From: Bordetella parapertussis
Lineage (GTDB): Bacteria; Pseudomonadota; Gammaproteobacteria; Burkholderiales; Thiobacillaceae
Direction: 5' to 3'
Length of the DNA: 39,644 nucleotides
Assembly: GCA_945890495.1 (NCBI GenBank)
Contig: CAMDCO010000018.1
Location: forward strand, 1-39,644
The notes under the pieces are model-generated. The model was not told the origin of the DNA and made no database searches. It saw only the letters and a program-made list of their open reading frames with translations. The position numbers and the translations under genes are program-made. The stretch's first letter is position 1. Every line of letters begins with the position of its first letter. Shown here piece after piece: positions 7,876-16,157 of this stretch.

Positions 7876-7964
7876 TATGAAAGTCGCGAAGCGACTTCTC
7901 GATGCTCCCCTCTCCCCTTGCGGGAGAGGGGTTGGGGGAGAGGGGAACGGGCATGACTTTCATA
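7876..7964. terminator. long stem between convergent genes
   Basis: TATGAAAGTC (7876-7885) pairs with GACTTTCATA (7955-7964). Inside are a small hairpin (GTCGC-GAA-GCGAC) and the dispersed CCCCTCTCCC/GGGAGAGGGG hairpin. It lies between two converging genes and could end transcription from both sides, but there is no T-run. It may simply be an inserted repeat. Confidence 0.45.
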
Positions 7965-7994
7965 CTCTCGGGCGTCTTTCCAAAGTCATGTCCG

Positions 7995-9875
7995 TTAAAA
8001 CAGGCTATCCCAGACATCCCGTTCCGCCCGATAGGCCTGCAAGGCCGCAACGATCTGCTCCTTGCGCTGGGCACGATGGGCCGTGGACTGAATCTGCTGC
8101 CAGGCTGGTGCGGACACGCCAAAATTGCGCTCGATGTTATGGATGAAGGCCTGAACCTGCTGCAAGGCATCCGCCAATTCGGGGGCGCGCAACCACCAAT
8201 GCCCTGAACTAAACACGAGCGCGTGCAACTGTCGGCTCGCGCTGACGATGGCCTCCTGCTTTTGCCGATAGAGCGCCAACAATTCGGCCTCCTTCTGGTC
8301 GATGACGGCCTGGATCGCGTCCTCGACGAAGGGCCGCCGCACATCGGCCTGCTTGACCAAGGCCTCCGTCGTAAACAGCATCAGATCACCAAAGAACTGA
8401 CGCTCAAACTCGTCGGCCAGATCCACGCCTTGCTGATCGCTGTCGATCTCCACGCCGGGGCGGAAATCGTCCCCCAGCCCGGCCTCCGTCGTGCGCCGGT
8501 GCAGATTAGGCAGGTTGCAGGTGGCGAACTGCGGCCCGATCTCGGCGGCAATCAGGCGCCCCGCCGTGGGGCCAGACATGCGCAAGCGCAAATGCCCGAA
8601 AGGAATGATGTATTTCAACCCCGCATAGTTGACCGTGTAATTGCCGGGATACACCGTGCGCGCCGGGGAAAGCTTGGCAAAGCCCTCGCCGTAGGCAAAC
8701 CAGGTCTTGCGCGTGAGGTGTTCGCCGAAGAAAAAGGCGTTGAGGCGATCCGCAAGGCCCTGCAAGCAGGCGCGATGATCATGTGCGCCCGTTAACGGAC
8801 AGGGATAGGGGAAGGTCGCCGCCTTCTGTACAAAGCCAAATAGCCCGGCGAGGTCGTGGTACGCGGCATCCCCGGCCGGCGGCCCCTGCCAGCCGTGAAA
8901 CTGGCACGCCTGATCAGGGGGCAATCCGGCCAAGCTGTCGAAAAAGGCGCTGACATCGGCCAGAAAATTGGCCGCCATCACCGAAGGCGAGACCGGCGGG
9001 TCTCCCACCAGCTTTCCGGTGAGCATGAGGGTGTCGCTGTGGCGGAAGATTCGGTCCGTGGCGTGGAAATAATTCAGCGCGTACACCGCCTCTTCGCCAG
9101 AAGAGGTGCGCCGGTTGACGCAAAAATGCTGATCGCTGTCCACCAGGTAGTACAGCGTCCGGGCTTTATCCTCGGTCAACTGCAAGAACTTCAGGTAGCA
9201 GAGGTTGCGGTTGGCGGCTTGCCCCTTGCGATGGAAGTTTTCCGGGGCTTGCGTGGTGAGCAGATGACCGAGACGCGCCCGCTTTTCGGCCGGGAGCCCT
9301 TGGAGCAAGGCGTACTGCTCGGCCAGGCCCAGGTAAATGACCTGCAGTCCACGGCCACGGTATTCCTCCACCAAGGCCTGGTGGCGGCGGATGTTGTCCG
9401 CGTCTCGACTATCCTCGGCGACCACAATCTGAATCCGGGTCCAGACCCCGTCCGTTCGGCCGCCATAGTCAAACGCGACGCAGATCTGATAAATGCTTTC
9501 CAGGCAGGCGCGCAAATGCGGCGGGCGATCCGCGACCGGGATACCCAGGATAAAGCGATGGCGGTCATCCTTGATCTGCTCCTGCTCCTGCTCCCGCTCC
9601 CGCTCCTGCTGCCGCCCCCGCTGCCGGATAAGCGCCTCCTGTTCCCGAAACAGGGCCTGATAGGTGGCCAGCAAGGGATGAAAATCCACCTTGGATGACC
9701 ACATGGCCTGTTCCAGCAAAGGGTAGCTGCGCTCATACAGGTCAATGCGCGCCGTGCGCTGCTCCGGCTCATCTGGGGTGGCCAGCGTCGACAGCGCCAC
9801 CTCAATATCGCCCAGACCGGGAATATCAAACCGGTAACGCGCCAGGCATTGCGCCAGCTGCGTCGTCGTGGTCAC
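7995..9875 (-). CDS. glycosyltransferase-like protein of unknown specificity
   Basis: The 626-residue protein has an N-terminal helical part (1-85), a short Gln/Glu/Arg-rich charged run (about 85-101, probably a coiled segment), then a GT-A-like domain: HRFILGIPVADRPPHL, the strand IQIVVAEDSRD, and a DXD-type motif in YYLVDSDQHF near residue 242. Later parts (QFHGWQGPPAGD, TRKTWFAYGEGF, YTVNYAGLKYIIPFG) suit an acceptor side. The C-terminus is helical and ends WDSLF. No membrane segment is obvious, so it is likely cytoplasmic. It lies 38 bases after the TPP-enzyme gene in the same direction, so the two form an operon. I do not recognise a named family; the function call rests on the strand and DSD pattern. 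Confidence 0.55.
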   Translation of the reverse strand: MTTTTQLAQCLARYRFDIPGLGDIEVALSTLATPDEPEQRTARIDLYERSYPLLEQAMWSSKVDFHPLLATYQALFREQEALIRQRGRQQEREREQEQEQIKDDRHRFILGIPVADRPPHLRACLESIYQICVAFDYGGRTDGVWTRIQIVVAEDSRDADNIRRHQALVEEYRGRGLQVIYLGLAEQYALLQGLPAEKRARLGHLLTTQAPENFHRKGQAANRNLCYLKFLQLTEDKARTLYYLVDSDQHFCVNRRTSSGEEAVYALNYFHATDRIFRHSDTLMLTGKLVGDPPVSPSVMAANFLADVSAFFDSLAGLPPDQACQFHGWQGPPAGDAAYHDLAGLFGFVQKAATFPYPCPLTGAHDHRACLQGLADRLNAFFFGEHLTRKTWFAYGEGFAKLSPARTVYPGNYTVNYAGLKYIIPFGHLRLRMSGPTAGRLIAAEIGPQFATCNLPNLHRRTTEAGLGDDFRPGVEIDSDQQGVDLADEFERQFFGDLMLFTTEALVKQADVRRPFVEDAIQAVIDQKEAELLALYRQKQEAIVSASRQLHALVFSSGHWWLRAPELADALQQVQAFIHNIERNFGVSAPAWQQIQSTAHRAQRKEQIVAALQAYRAERDVWDSLF

Positions 9876-9913
9876 GGGGCCCCCGCGGTGGTCAAGGCAT
9901 CGGCCATGCGCGC

Positions 9914-11581
9914 CTACCGTCGTGTGGAATAGTTTGGATAGGCGTCCTGATCCAGCATGATCTCGATGAGGTTGATGCCGTGGTGAAAATCAACCGTCTC
10001 CAGTTGCGCCAGATCCGCCTCGTTTTCCAAGCGACGATGTACGATGCCGAAGGATTGCGCCAGCAACGCATAGTCCGGATTGATGAAATCGCAGTCGATG
10101 AAACGGCTGTCGTAAAGGTAGTGCTGGTTCTTGCGGATAAGACCCATCGTGCTGTTGTTGAACAGGACGATATTCACCGGGATGCCATAGTTCACCGCCG
10201 TCATGACCTCCATCGCGCACATCTGGAAGCCGCCATCGCCGAGGACGGCGAAAAGCGGTTGATTGAGCACACAACCGGCACCAATCGCCGCCGGAACGGA
10301 GTGGCCCAACGAAGAAATACCGGTATTCGGGAAAAAGCGATCCCGGGTAGAGACCCGGTAGAAGTTCTGCGAAAACACAATATTGTCATCGAACATCGCC
10401 AAACCGTCCGGAAAGCGCTGTTCCAACCAGCCATAAAAGGCACGGACATGGTCAAACTGATGATTGAAGATCGTCGTACCGGCGGCATGGGCCTCCGCCT
10501 GGAAGGCCGCGATGAAGGCCGCAATATCCACCGGCGCCTTGGCCGGCAGGTCATCTTTCACCAAGGCCTCATCCAAGGCCGTCAGATAGGCGCCCAAGTC
10601 TGCCTGCACCACCAAGTCAGCACGGAAGACCTTCTCCAGTTGCTGGCTACTGTTGTCTACCTGGATGCGCCGCTTTCCCGCCAACAGGTTGCTATCCCAC
10701 GAATAGCTGGTGCGCTCGTTGAACCCGGCCCCAAGCACCAGCACCAGATCGGATTCCCGCTCCAGATAGCGCATGGCATAGCCACTGGAGGTGACACCCA
10801 GACTGCCCAGCGCCAGCGGGGAACGCTCGTCGAATACGCCCTTGGCCTTGAGGCTGCTGCTTACCGGAATATTGAGCCGTTGGCTGATGCGGGCCAGCGC
10901 TTCTTGCGCACCGGCCCGTAAACACCCATGCCCCGCCACGATGAGTGGACGCTGCGCGGCGCGAATCAAGGCCACGCTCTTCTCGATGGCTTGCGCACTG
11001 ACCCCATATTCGCAGCAACCAGAACCCAAGGCTATCTGCTCCAGGATGTCGTCATCCACCTCTTCCTTCTGGACATTGAACGGGAAGCTCAGAACGACCG
11101 GGCCGGGCGTTCCAGAACGCAGATGCTTGGCGGCCTGTTGCAGCACCGTCGGCAGATAATCCGTGCGCTCGATCAGCTTGTGATAGCGCGTGATGCCGGC
11201 AAACAAGGCCACCTGATCAATGCTGCCACCCTCGCCGGAGCTCTCCTGCAAGCCCCCTTTGCCAAAGAAGCGCGTGGCGGTCTCACCCGTAATGACCAGA
11301 ACCGGCAGGCTATCCGCGTAGGCATTGGCGATCCCGGTCACCAGATTCGTCGCGCCCGGCCCAGCGGTCGTGATACAGGCCCCGATACGCCCCGAAGCAC
11401 GCGCGTAGCCGCCCGCCATAAAGGCCGCGCCTTGCTCATGTTTGACCAACACGGTACGGATCGTCGAGCCAAAGAGATGGTCATACACCGGCAAGATATG
11501 GGCGCCGGGAATCCCGAATACCGTATCGATCCCCAGCCGTTCCATGTAGCGGAAAAGCAGTTCTGCAACCGTAATCTTCAT
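9914..11581 (-). CDS. thiamine-diphosphate-dependent enzyme, acetolactate-synthase-like
   Basis: The 555-residue protein has the three-domain build of the acetolactate synthase/benzoylformate decarboxylase superfamily. The pyrimidine domain carries the catalytic-type glutamate in KHEQGAAFMAGGYAR (about residue 47). A central domain contains RPLIVAGHGC. The pyrophosphate-binding domain carries GDGGFQMCAMEVMTA ending with FNNS (about residue 447), which binds magnesium and TPP. It lacks a paired small regulatory subunit gene (ilvN), so a biosynthetic acetolactate synthase is less likely than a specialised carboligase or decarboxylase. It is first in an operon with the glycosyltransferase-like gene; linkage to glycan or nucleotide-sugar chemistry is inference. 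Confidence 0.75.
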   Translation of the reverse strand: MKITVAELLFRYMERLGIDTVFGIPGAHILPVYDHLFGSTIRTVLVKHEQGAAFMAGGYARASGRIGACITTAGPGATNLVTGIANAYADSLPVLVITGETATRFFGKGGLQESSGEGGSIDQVALFAGITRYHKLIERTDYLPTVLQQAAKHLRSGTPGPVVLSFPFNVQKEEVDDDILEQIALGSGCCEYGVSAQAIEKSVALIRAAQRPLIVAGHGCLRAGAQEALARISQRLNIPVSSSLKAKGVFDERSPLALGSLGVTSSGYAMRYLERESDLVLVLGAGFNERTSYSWDSNLLAGKRRIQVDNSSQQLEKVFRADLVVQADLGAYLTALDEALVKDDLPAKAPVDIAAFIAAFQAEAHAAGTTIFNHQFDHVRAFYGWLEQRFPDGLAMFDDNIVFSQNFYRVSTRDRFFPNTGISSLGHSVPAAIGAGCVLNQPLFAVLGDGGFQMCAMEVMTAVNYGIPVNIVLFNNSTMGLIRKNQHYLYDSRFIDCDFINPDYALLAQSFGIVHRRLENEADLAQLETVDFHHGINLIEIMLDQDAYPNYSTRR

Positions 11582-11686
11582 TGCCTAGCGGAAAGCCCCT
11601 GTTCAATTAGGCGCCCATTGTAAAGGAAGCACGCAGGCTTTGACCCTGCTCAATGACAGGCCAAGTTAACGCCATCGATACTGCAA

Positions 11687-11719
11687 GCCTTCCATCTCAC
11701 GGCCTTCCATCTCACGGCC
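11687..11719. repeat. 15-bp direct duplication
   Basis: GCCTTCCATCTCACG occurs twice head to tail just before the FmdE-like gene start. It lies in the short leader between divergent genes and removes any obvious promoter call there. Confidence 0.7.
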
Positions 11720-11725
11720 CACTCC

Positions 11726-12349
11726 ATGCCAAAACCGCCCACTCAACCCGCTTTCTTCGCGGCCGTCCCAAGCATTGTCTTGCACGACGGCCTGGCTGAA
11801 CTCCTTGGCGCGTCCCCAGACGGATGCATCGAATATACCTATGCGGGTGCGGTCGCCCTCGCCGGCCATTCCTGTCCCACCGTGGCGGGGGCCTGGCTGA
11901 TGACGACGCGGGCACTGGCCCACCTCTACCCTGACAGCGTGCCGGAGCGCGGAGATCTACAGATCGAGTTTCGCGACGCACAAGACTCCGGCACCACGGG
12001 GGTCGTCGCGGCCGTTGTTGGCTGGATCACCGGTGCGGCCGGCGACGGCGGTTTCAAGGGCCTCGCGGGCGTCTACGCGCGTTGCGGGCTGCTGCGTTTC
12101 GGCGTGCCGATGCAAGGACAATTCCGCATCACCCGGCGCGATACCGGTACCGGGGTCGAATTGGATTACCACCCCGAAAATGTCCCACCCCTACCGGGAA
12201 TGGCCGAGTTGATGGGTGCCATCAAGACCGGCATCGCCAGCGCCGAACAGCGGCGCGCATTCGGCGAGGCCTGGCAAGATCGTGTGCGCCGTATCCTCAT
12301 CGAACACGGCAACGACCCCAAACTGGTCACCCTTACGCCCTGCGCTTAA
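11726..12349 (+). CDS. FmdE-like domain protein
   Basis: The 207-residue protein contains AGHSCPTVAGAWLMT near residue 47, resembling the 'GHxCPG' signature at the start of FmdE-type domains (first named for formylmethanofuran dehydrogenase subunit E, also found in many bacteria without methanogenesis). The cysteine and histidine could bind metal. The rest (YPDSVPERGDLQIEF, GGFKGLAGVYARCGLL, FRITRRDTGTGVELDY) is compact and soluble with no signal peptide. The start ATG has only weak ribosome-site support. Its 3' end overlaps the convergent phosphatase gene by 17 bases. The role is unknown. Confidence 0.55.
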   Translation: MPKPPTQPAFFAAVPSIVLHDGLAELLGASPDGCIEYTYAGAVALAGHSCPTVAGAWLMTTRALAHLYPDSVPERGDLQIEFRDAQDSGTTGVVAAVVGWITGAAGDGGFKGLAGVYARCGLLRFGVPMQGQFRITRRDTGTGVELDYHPENVPPLPGMAELMGAIKTGIASAEQRRAFGEAWQDRVRRILIEHGNDPKLVTLTPCA

Positions 12350-12815
12350 TCTCCGCCCGAATCGCGGCCAGCAAACCCTGGCCGGCATCCTCGACCATAT
12401 CCAGCACCTGATCGAACCCCTCTGCCCCCCCGTAATACGGATCGGGGACCGCTTGCCCGGTCCAGCGCTCTGAAAAGCTCAGGAACAGGCGCACCTTAGA
12501 GCGATGTTCCGGAGGACAGATCTCCAGCAGATTGGCCTGGTTATCCGCGTCCATCGCCAGCACGAAATCGAAGCGGGCAAAATCAGCCACCGCGACCTGC
12601 CGCCCACGCAAGGGCGACAAATCGTAGCCGCGCGTTGCCGCCGCCGCCTGCGCCCGCGCATCGGGCGACTTGCCGATATGCCAGGCCGCCGTCCCAGCCG
12701 AATCAATCTCAATCTGGCCGCTCATCCCAGCCCGCTCCACCTGAGCACGAAACACCCCCTCGGCCGTCGGAGAACGACAAATATTGCCTAAACAAACAAA
12801 TAACACATGAACCAT
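12333..12815 (-). CDS. low-molecular-weight protein-tyrosine phosphatase
   Basis: The 160-residue protein has the phosphate-binding loop CLGNICRS at residues 8-15 (nucleophile Cys8, Arg14) and the general acid aspartate in DPYYGG near residue 125, both as in the LMW-PTP family (Wzb/Etp/YfkJ). It hydrolyses phosphotyrosine on proteins in the cytoplasm. The start ATG is set by AGGAG six bases upstream. No tyrosine kinase or capsule export gene is adjacent, so this may be the housekeeping rather than the exopolysaccharide type. It converges with the FmdE-like gene with a short 3' overlap. Confidence 0.93.
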   Translation of the reverse strand: MVHVLFVCLGNICRSPTAEGVFRAQVERAGMSGQIEIDSAGTAAWHIGKSPDARAQAAAATRGYDLSPLRGRQVAVADFARFDFVLAMDADNQANLLEICPPEHRSKVRLFLSFSERWTGQAVPDPYYGGAEGFDQVLDMVEDAGQGLLAAIRAEIKRRA

Positions 12816-12830
12816 CGCACACTCCTGAAA

Positions 12831-12968
12831 TCAATGTTTACCGCCACCCGAAGCCTTCAGCAACACGCACCAGACATTGGCCAGCAGGTGCCTCCGGATT
12901 TCGGCGAGGATGGACTCCCAGCGCTGGCGGACTGGACGGGTGAAGCTGGGAAGTAACTCAACGGCCAT
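12831..12968 (-). CDS. possible 45-residue ORF sharing its end with the SDR gene
   Basis: A short frame begins with ATG 12968 and ends at TGA 12831, between the AlbA-type gene and the tyrosine phosphatase gene. The last residues are LLKASGGGKH, almost identical in protein and DNA to the end of the SDR gene at 15223 (LLKASGGGKR). The upstream part (RQRWESILAEIRRHLL) is helical and does not match the SDR. It may be a tiny gene, or the tail of a lost gene left by a small segmental duplication. The ribosome site is weak. Confidence 0.3.
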   Translation of the reverse strand: MAVELLPSFTRPVRQRWESILAEIRRHLLANVWCVLLKASGGGKH

Positions 12969-12986
12969 AACTCATTTATCCGGATT

Positions 12987-14543
12987 TCAACTTGCGCCGC
13001 CATCGGGATGCGTATCCAGCCAGCGTTGCCCGAGGGCAGTCAGCCGGTAGCGCTGCTTGCTGCTGCGCGGTTTGTCGGGCTGCGTCATTTCGACCAAGCC
13101 CGCCTCCAAAGCCGGCAACAAAAAGGCTTGTCGGAAATGCGGCGTGTGCTTTAAGCCTAGTGCTTCTTGCAGCGCGTTACGAGTGTGCTCACCCTGCGTG
13201 GCAACCGCCAGCAACCGCGCTACTTCTCCGGCAACTTGGTCGGCAACTTGGTCGGTGACTTGGTCGGTGACTTCCCCGTCCGGTCGTTTAGCCAGTGGAT
13301 GAACTGGCAACCGAATGATGCAAGCCAGTCGGTCGTCATCGGTTTCGAAGCGGGGCACTGGCGAGCCATTGGCGGCCATGGCTTTGAGTATCTTGGGCAC
13401 GCCCGTCGAGCGACCTTCGGTCAGGTCAAGCTCCTTCAGGAACTCCCCAATTCGCCGGTTGCGGTAGCGGCGGCTGACTGCCCGGCCTGCTTGAAGGTCC
13501 TCCAATCGGATCGAACGATCCGGCCCCGGAAAGCTGAGGATCACCAATTCGTCATAGCTGATGCGCACTTCAATCGGTTCGCGCTCCTCATAAGAACGGT
13601 GATAAACGGCATTCACCACCGCTTCTTCGATGGCAACGTAAGGAAAGTTCCACACTCGCGTGGCTTCGGCACGGTCCGGGTGCTTGAGCACGGTTTCAAT
13701 CAAATAATTGCGCTGGATAAAATTCAGCGCGTCACGCGTCATGTGCGCCAACGGTCCCCTGAAAATCTTTTCATCAAAACGGTCGCCACCAGCGCCTTCG
13801 GGGAACCACAACACATCAATCTGCGTGTAGGGGAAAAACCGATCCGGCGCTTCATTGAAAAACAGCAGGCCGACATTCTTTGGCCAAGGCGACTCACTCG
13901 GGCCGCCCACCAGGTTCATCTGGCGCGCCAGCGCTTCCACAGACATCTCATCGGCATCGTCGGCCAAGGCGCTGCCCACCTCGCGCAAATACTCAAGCAT
14001 CAGCGGTTTGGATAAATCGCTCAGTTTTGCCTGCTGGTTAAAGCGATCATCCCACGGCACCTGTGCCGTCAGGCCGAGCAGCTCCTGTTCGGTTCCGCCT
14101 TTCGCCTCGACCGTGCTGCTGTAGCGGCGAATGTAGTAATGCCAAGTTTTGTGCTTCGCGCTGACCGATGCCGGTGCTTTGTAAGGGCGATGCATCCCAC
14201 CCGGCGCCCACAGCACGATCAGCTTGCATCCCTCAACTTCCTCAACACTCAGCACCGGGAAATACGGCGGCTGGATCAACTGGCAGTGGGCCAGCAGTTC
14301 CCGCTGAATTTTGTCCAACTGGTTGTCTGGCAAACCCACCGGCGGAAATACTGGCTGGCCATTGGCGTCACAATCCTGCCCGATCACCACATAACCGCCG
14401 CCGAGGTTTTCGAAGTCGTTGGCAAAGGCGCATACAGTGCGGATGATCGGGTCTGGGTTCCATCCAGCCTTGTACTCGATGCGCTCGCCCTCGACCGTGC
14501 GCTGGCGCAGCAGGTCATTGAGGTTGATGGGAAGTTTGGTCAT
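12987..14543 (-). CDS. AlbA/Schlafen-domain ATP-binding regulator
   Basis: The 518-residue protein has an N-terminal AlbA_2 (Schlafen AlbA-like) domain beginning with EGERIEYKAGW and NLGGGYVVIGQD. A GHKL-like ATPase region follows, with the N-box-type motif YVAIEEAVVNAVYHRSY and later GRSTGVPKILKAM. The C-terminus is winged-helix-like. This layout is common in putative transcriptional regulators often mislabelled as RecG-like helicases; no helicase motifs are present. Between the ATPase and C-terminal parts is a tandem four-residue repeat (VTDQVTDQVADQV) encoded by 12-base repeats. The start codon overlaps the phosphatase stop in ATGA, so translation is probably coupled. The target is unknown. 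Confidence 0.8.
   Translation of the reverse strand: MTKLPINLNDLLRQRTVEGERIEYKAGWNPDPIIRTVCAFANDFENLGGGYVVIGQDCDANGQPVFPPVGLPDNQLDKIQRELLAHCQLIQPPYFPVLSVEEVEGCKLIVLWAPGGMHRPYKAPASVSAKHKTWHYYIRRYSSTVEAKGGTEQELLGLTAQVPWDDRFNQQAKLSDLSKPLMLEYLREVGSALADDADEMSVEALARQMNLVGGPSESPWPKNVGLLFFNEAPDRFFPYTQIDVLWFPEGAGGDRFDEKIFRGPLAHMTRDALNFIQRNYLIETVLKHPDRAEATRVWNFPYVAIEEAVVNAVYHRSYEEREPIEVRISYDELVILSFPGPDRSIRLEDLQAGRAVSRRYRNRRIGEFLKELDLTEGRSTGVPKILKAMAANGSPVPRFETDDDRLACIIRLPVHPLAKRPDGEVTDQVTDQVADQVAGEVARLLAVATQGEHTRNALQEALGLKHTPHFRQAFLLPALEAGLVEMTQPDKPRSSKQRYRLTALGQRWLDTHPDGGAS
13230..13273. repeat. 12-bp tandem repeat inside the AlbA-type gene
   Basis: Copies of ACTTGGTCGGYR recur every 12 bases, encoding the TDQV linker in frame. 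Changes in copy number would lengthen or shorten the linker without shifting the frame. Confidence 0.75.
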
Positions 14544-15226
14544 GTCGCGTTCACCGTCTCGTTGCCAGTGTTAATTGGGCTCAGACCCCCATCATTTGCT
14601 GGAAAATCGCCCCAGCCATCCAATATCCAGCGTTCCACCGCGCCGTCACGGACATAACGAAACCAGTTTGTCGCACAGTTTGGAAGGGCGAAATCCCGCG
14701 GTGCCGACAAAGGTCGGTCTGTCACCACCCGATACATCAGATCAAGCACCCCGCCATGAGTGACCACGAGCACGGTTTGTCCCTCATGTTGCGACAGGAT
14801 CTCGACCAATCCGCTCAGCGCCCGCGCGGCAAATCCACGCAGGGTCTCGCCGCCGTGCTGATCGAAATCCACTTCCCGTTCCATATGGTGGACATACGCC
14901 TCGGGATAGCGCTCCTTGGCCTCGTGACCGGTCAGCCCTTCGAAATAACCGAAGTTGCGTTCGCGCAAGGCCGGATTCAGGTTTACCGGCAAACTCAGCG
15001 CGGCCGCCAAGGTGCAGGCTGTCGCGTGCGCGCGTTGCAGATTGCTGCTGTAAACGGCTACTGGGCGCGGATACCCCTCGGCCAATTGCGCGGCCAAAGA
15101 CAGCGCCTGCGCCTCGCCAGTCGCATTCAGCGACACATCCTGCTGACCCTGGATGCGATGCTCCACATTCCAGTCCGTCTCGCCATGCCGCACCAGACAC
15201 AAGCGCGTCACCCGCGTCGTACTCAT
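14540..15226 (-). CDS. histidine phosphatase (phosphoglycerate-mutase-like)
   Basis: The 228-residue protein carries the branch-1 histidine phosphatase signature LVRHGETDWN (RHGE at 13-16, His14 the phospho-acceptor), a second arginine in SSNLQRAHATA, the acid ALRERNFGYFEG, and the second catalytic histidine in VVTHGGVLD. Likely substrates are small phosphorylated metabolites. I chose ATG 15226, which overlaps the SDR stop in ATGA; a longer upstream frame reads through the SDR gene. The last ~14 residues (from about SPIN) are encoded by a copy of the dispersed repeat arm found at 5294-5307, so the natural C-terminus has been replaced or extended. Confidence 0.85.
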   Translation of the reverse strand: MSTTRVTRLCLVRHGETDWNVEHRIQGQQDVSLNATGEAQALSLAAQLAEGYPRPVAVYSSNLQRAHATACTLAAALSLPVNLNPALRERNFGYFEGLTGHEAKERYPEAYVHHMEREVDFDQHGGETLRGFAARALSGLVEILSQHEGQTVLVVTHGGVLDLMYRVVTDRPLSAPRDFALPNCATNWFRYVRDGAVERWILDGWGDFPANDGGLSPINTGNETVNAT

Positions 15227-16068
15227 CGCTTCCCCCCGCCCGAGGCCTTCAGCAACACCGCATCCATCCCCCGCGACGACAACACCCGTCGTAGCCACCC
15301 AAATAGATGCGACGGCACGGTCACCGGATAACGCGCCCGCGGTCGACGCGACTCCAAGGCGTGAACCACCTTGGCCAGCACCGCCTCGGGCGGCAAGGTA
15401 AACGGCGCCGCCGGGCCGGGTTTTTGCAAGCGCGCCATTTGCCCCTCGTACTCCTGCCGATGCACGCTATGTTGCCAGTCAATATGACGCAGAAAGTGCG
15501 GCAGGCAATTATCACGAAAGCGTGAGGTGATCGGGCCGGGTTCCACCAGACTGACCTGGATGCCCGTGCCGTGTAACTCCTGACGCAGCGTATCGGCCAT
15601 GCCTTCGAGCGCAAACTTGGCACCCACATACGCACCGCGATAGGCAAACGCCGCATAGCCCAGCACCGAGCTGTTGAACACAATGCGCCCGTGACCCTGG
15701 GCGCGCATCACCGGGATCAGCCGATTGGTGAGCTCAATCCAGCCAAACAGATTGGTCTCAAACTGCGCCCGCAGCGCGGCGCGGGTCAGATCCTCCACCG
15801 CACCGACCTGCCCAAAACCGCCGTTGTTGAACAACGCATCCAGCCGCCCACCGGTCGCCGCCAACAACGCATCCACCGCCGCGTGGATCGACGCCGAATC
15901 ATCCAGATCGAGTTGGAACGCCTCAAAGCCCTCTTCACTCAATCGCGCCACATCCGCCGCCTTGCGCGCCGTCGCCAACACCCGCCAGCCCCGCGCCCGC
16001 AGACCCTGCGCGACGGCATGGCCAATGCCGGTGGAACAACCCGTGATCAGAATGGTGCGTGCAGTCAT
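15223..16068 (-). CDS. short-chain dehydrogenase/reductase
   Basis: The 281-residue protein has a Rossmann nucleotide-binding motif TGCSTGIG at residues 9-16, an NNGGFG motif, a serine in FNSSVLGY, and the catalytic YVGAK pair near residue 148, all classical SDR features. It probably uses NADP(H), given the basic residues after the second strand (ATARK). The substrate is unknown. It is first in a chain of three genes joined by ATGA overlaps with the histidine phosphatase and AlbA-type regulator, implying one transcript and matched expression. It has no signal peptide. Confidence 0.9.
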   Translation of the reverse strand: MTARTILITGCSTGIGHAVAQGLRARGWRVLATARKAADVARLSEEGFEAFQLDLDDSASIHAAVDALLAATGGRLDALFNNGGFGQVGAVEDLTRAALRAQFETNLFGWIELTNRLIPVMRAQGHGRIVFNSSVLGYAAFAYRGAYVGAKFALEGMADTLRQELHGTGIQVSLVEPGPITSRFRDNCLPHFLRHIDWQHSVHRQEYEGQMARLQKPGPAAPFTLPPEAVLAKVVHALESRRPRARYPVTVPSHLFGWLRRVLSSRGMDAVLLKASGGGKR

Positions 16069-16157
16069 GGGCCGGAATCATACCGGCAACTCAAGTCCTG
16101 GCGACGGAAACGCCAAGCCTTGTTTAAGCGGTCATGAATAGGCTATCGCCAAATCAA

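Noticed and set aside
8856-9698. Long plus-strand frame opposite the glycosyltransferase-like gene
   Set aside because: The composition is typical of an antisense shadow (RRG/leucine runs opposite the Q/E/R tract), with no ribosome site.
9695-11623. Long plus-strand frames opposite the TPP-enzyme gene
   Set aside because: These are antisense shadows. The minus strand carries complete TPP-binding motifs.
12987-14543. RecG-like helicase annotation for the AlbA-type protein
   Set aside because: No helicase motifs (Walker A, DExH) are present. The domains are AlbA/Schlafen and GHKL-like ATPase.
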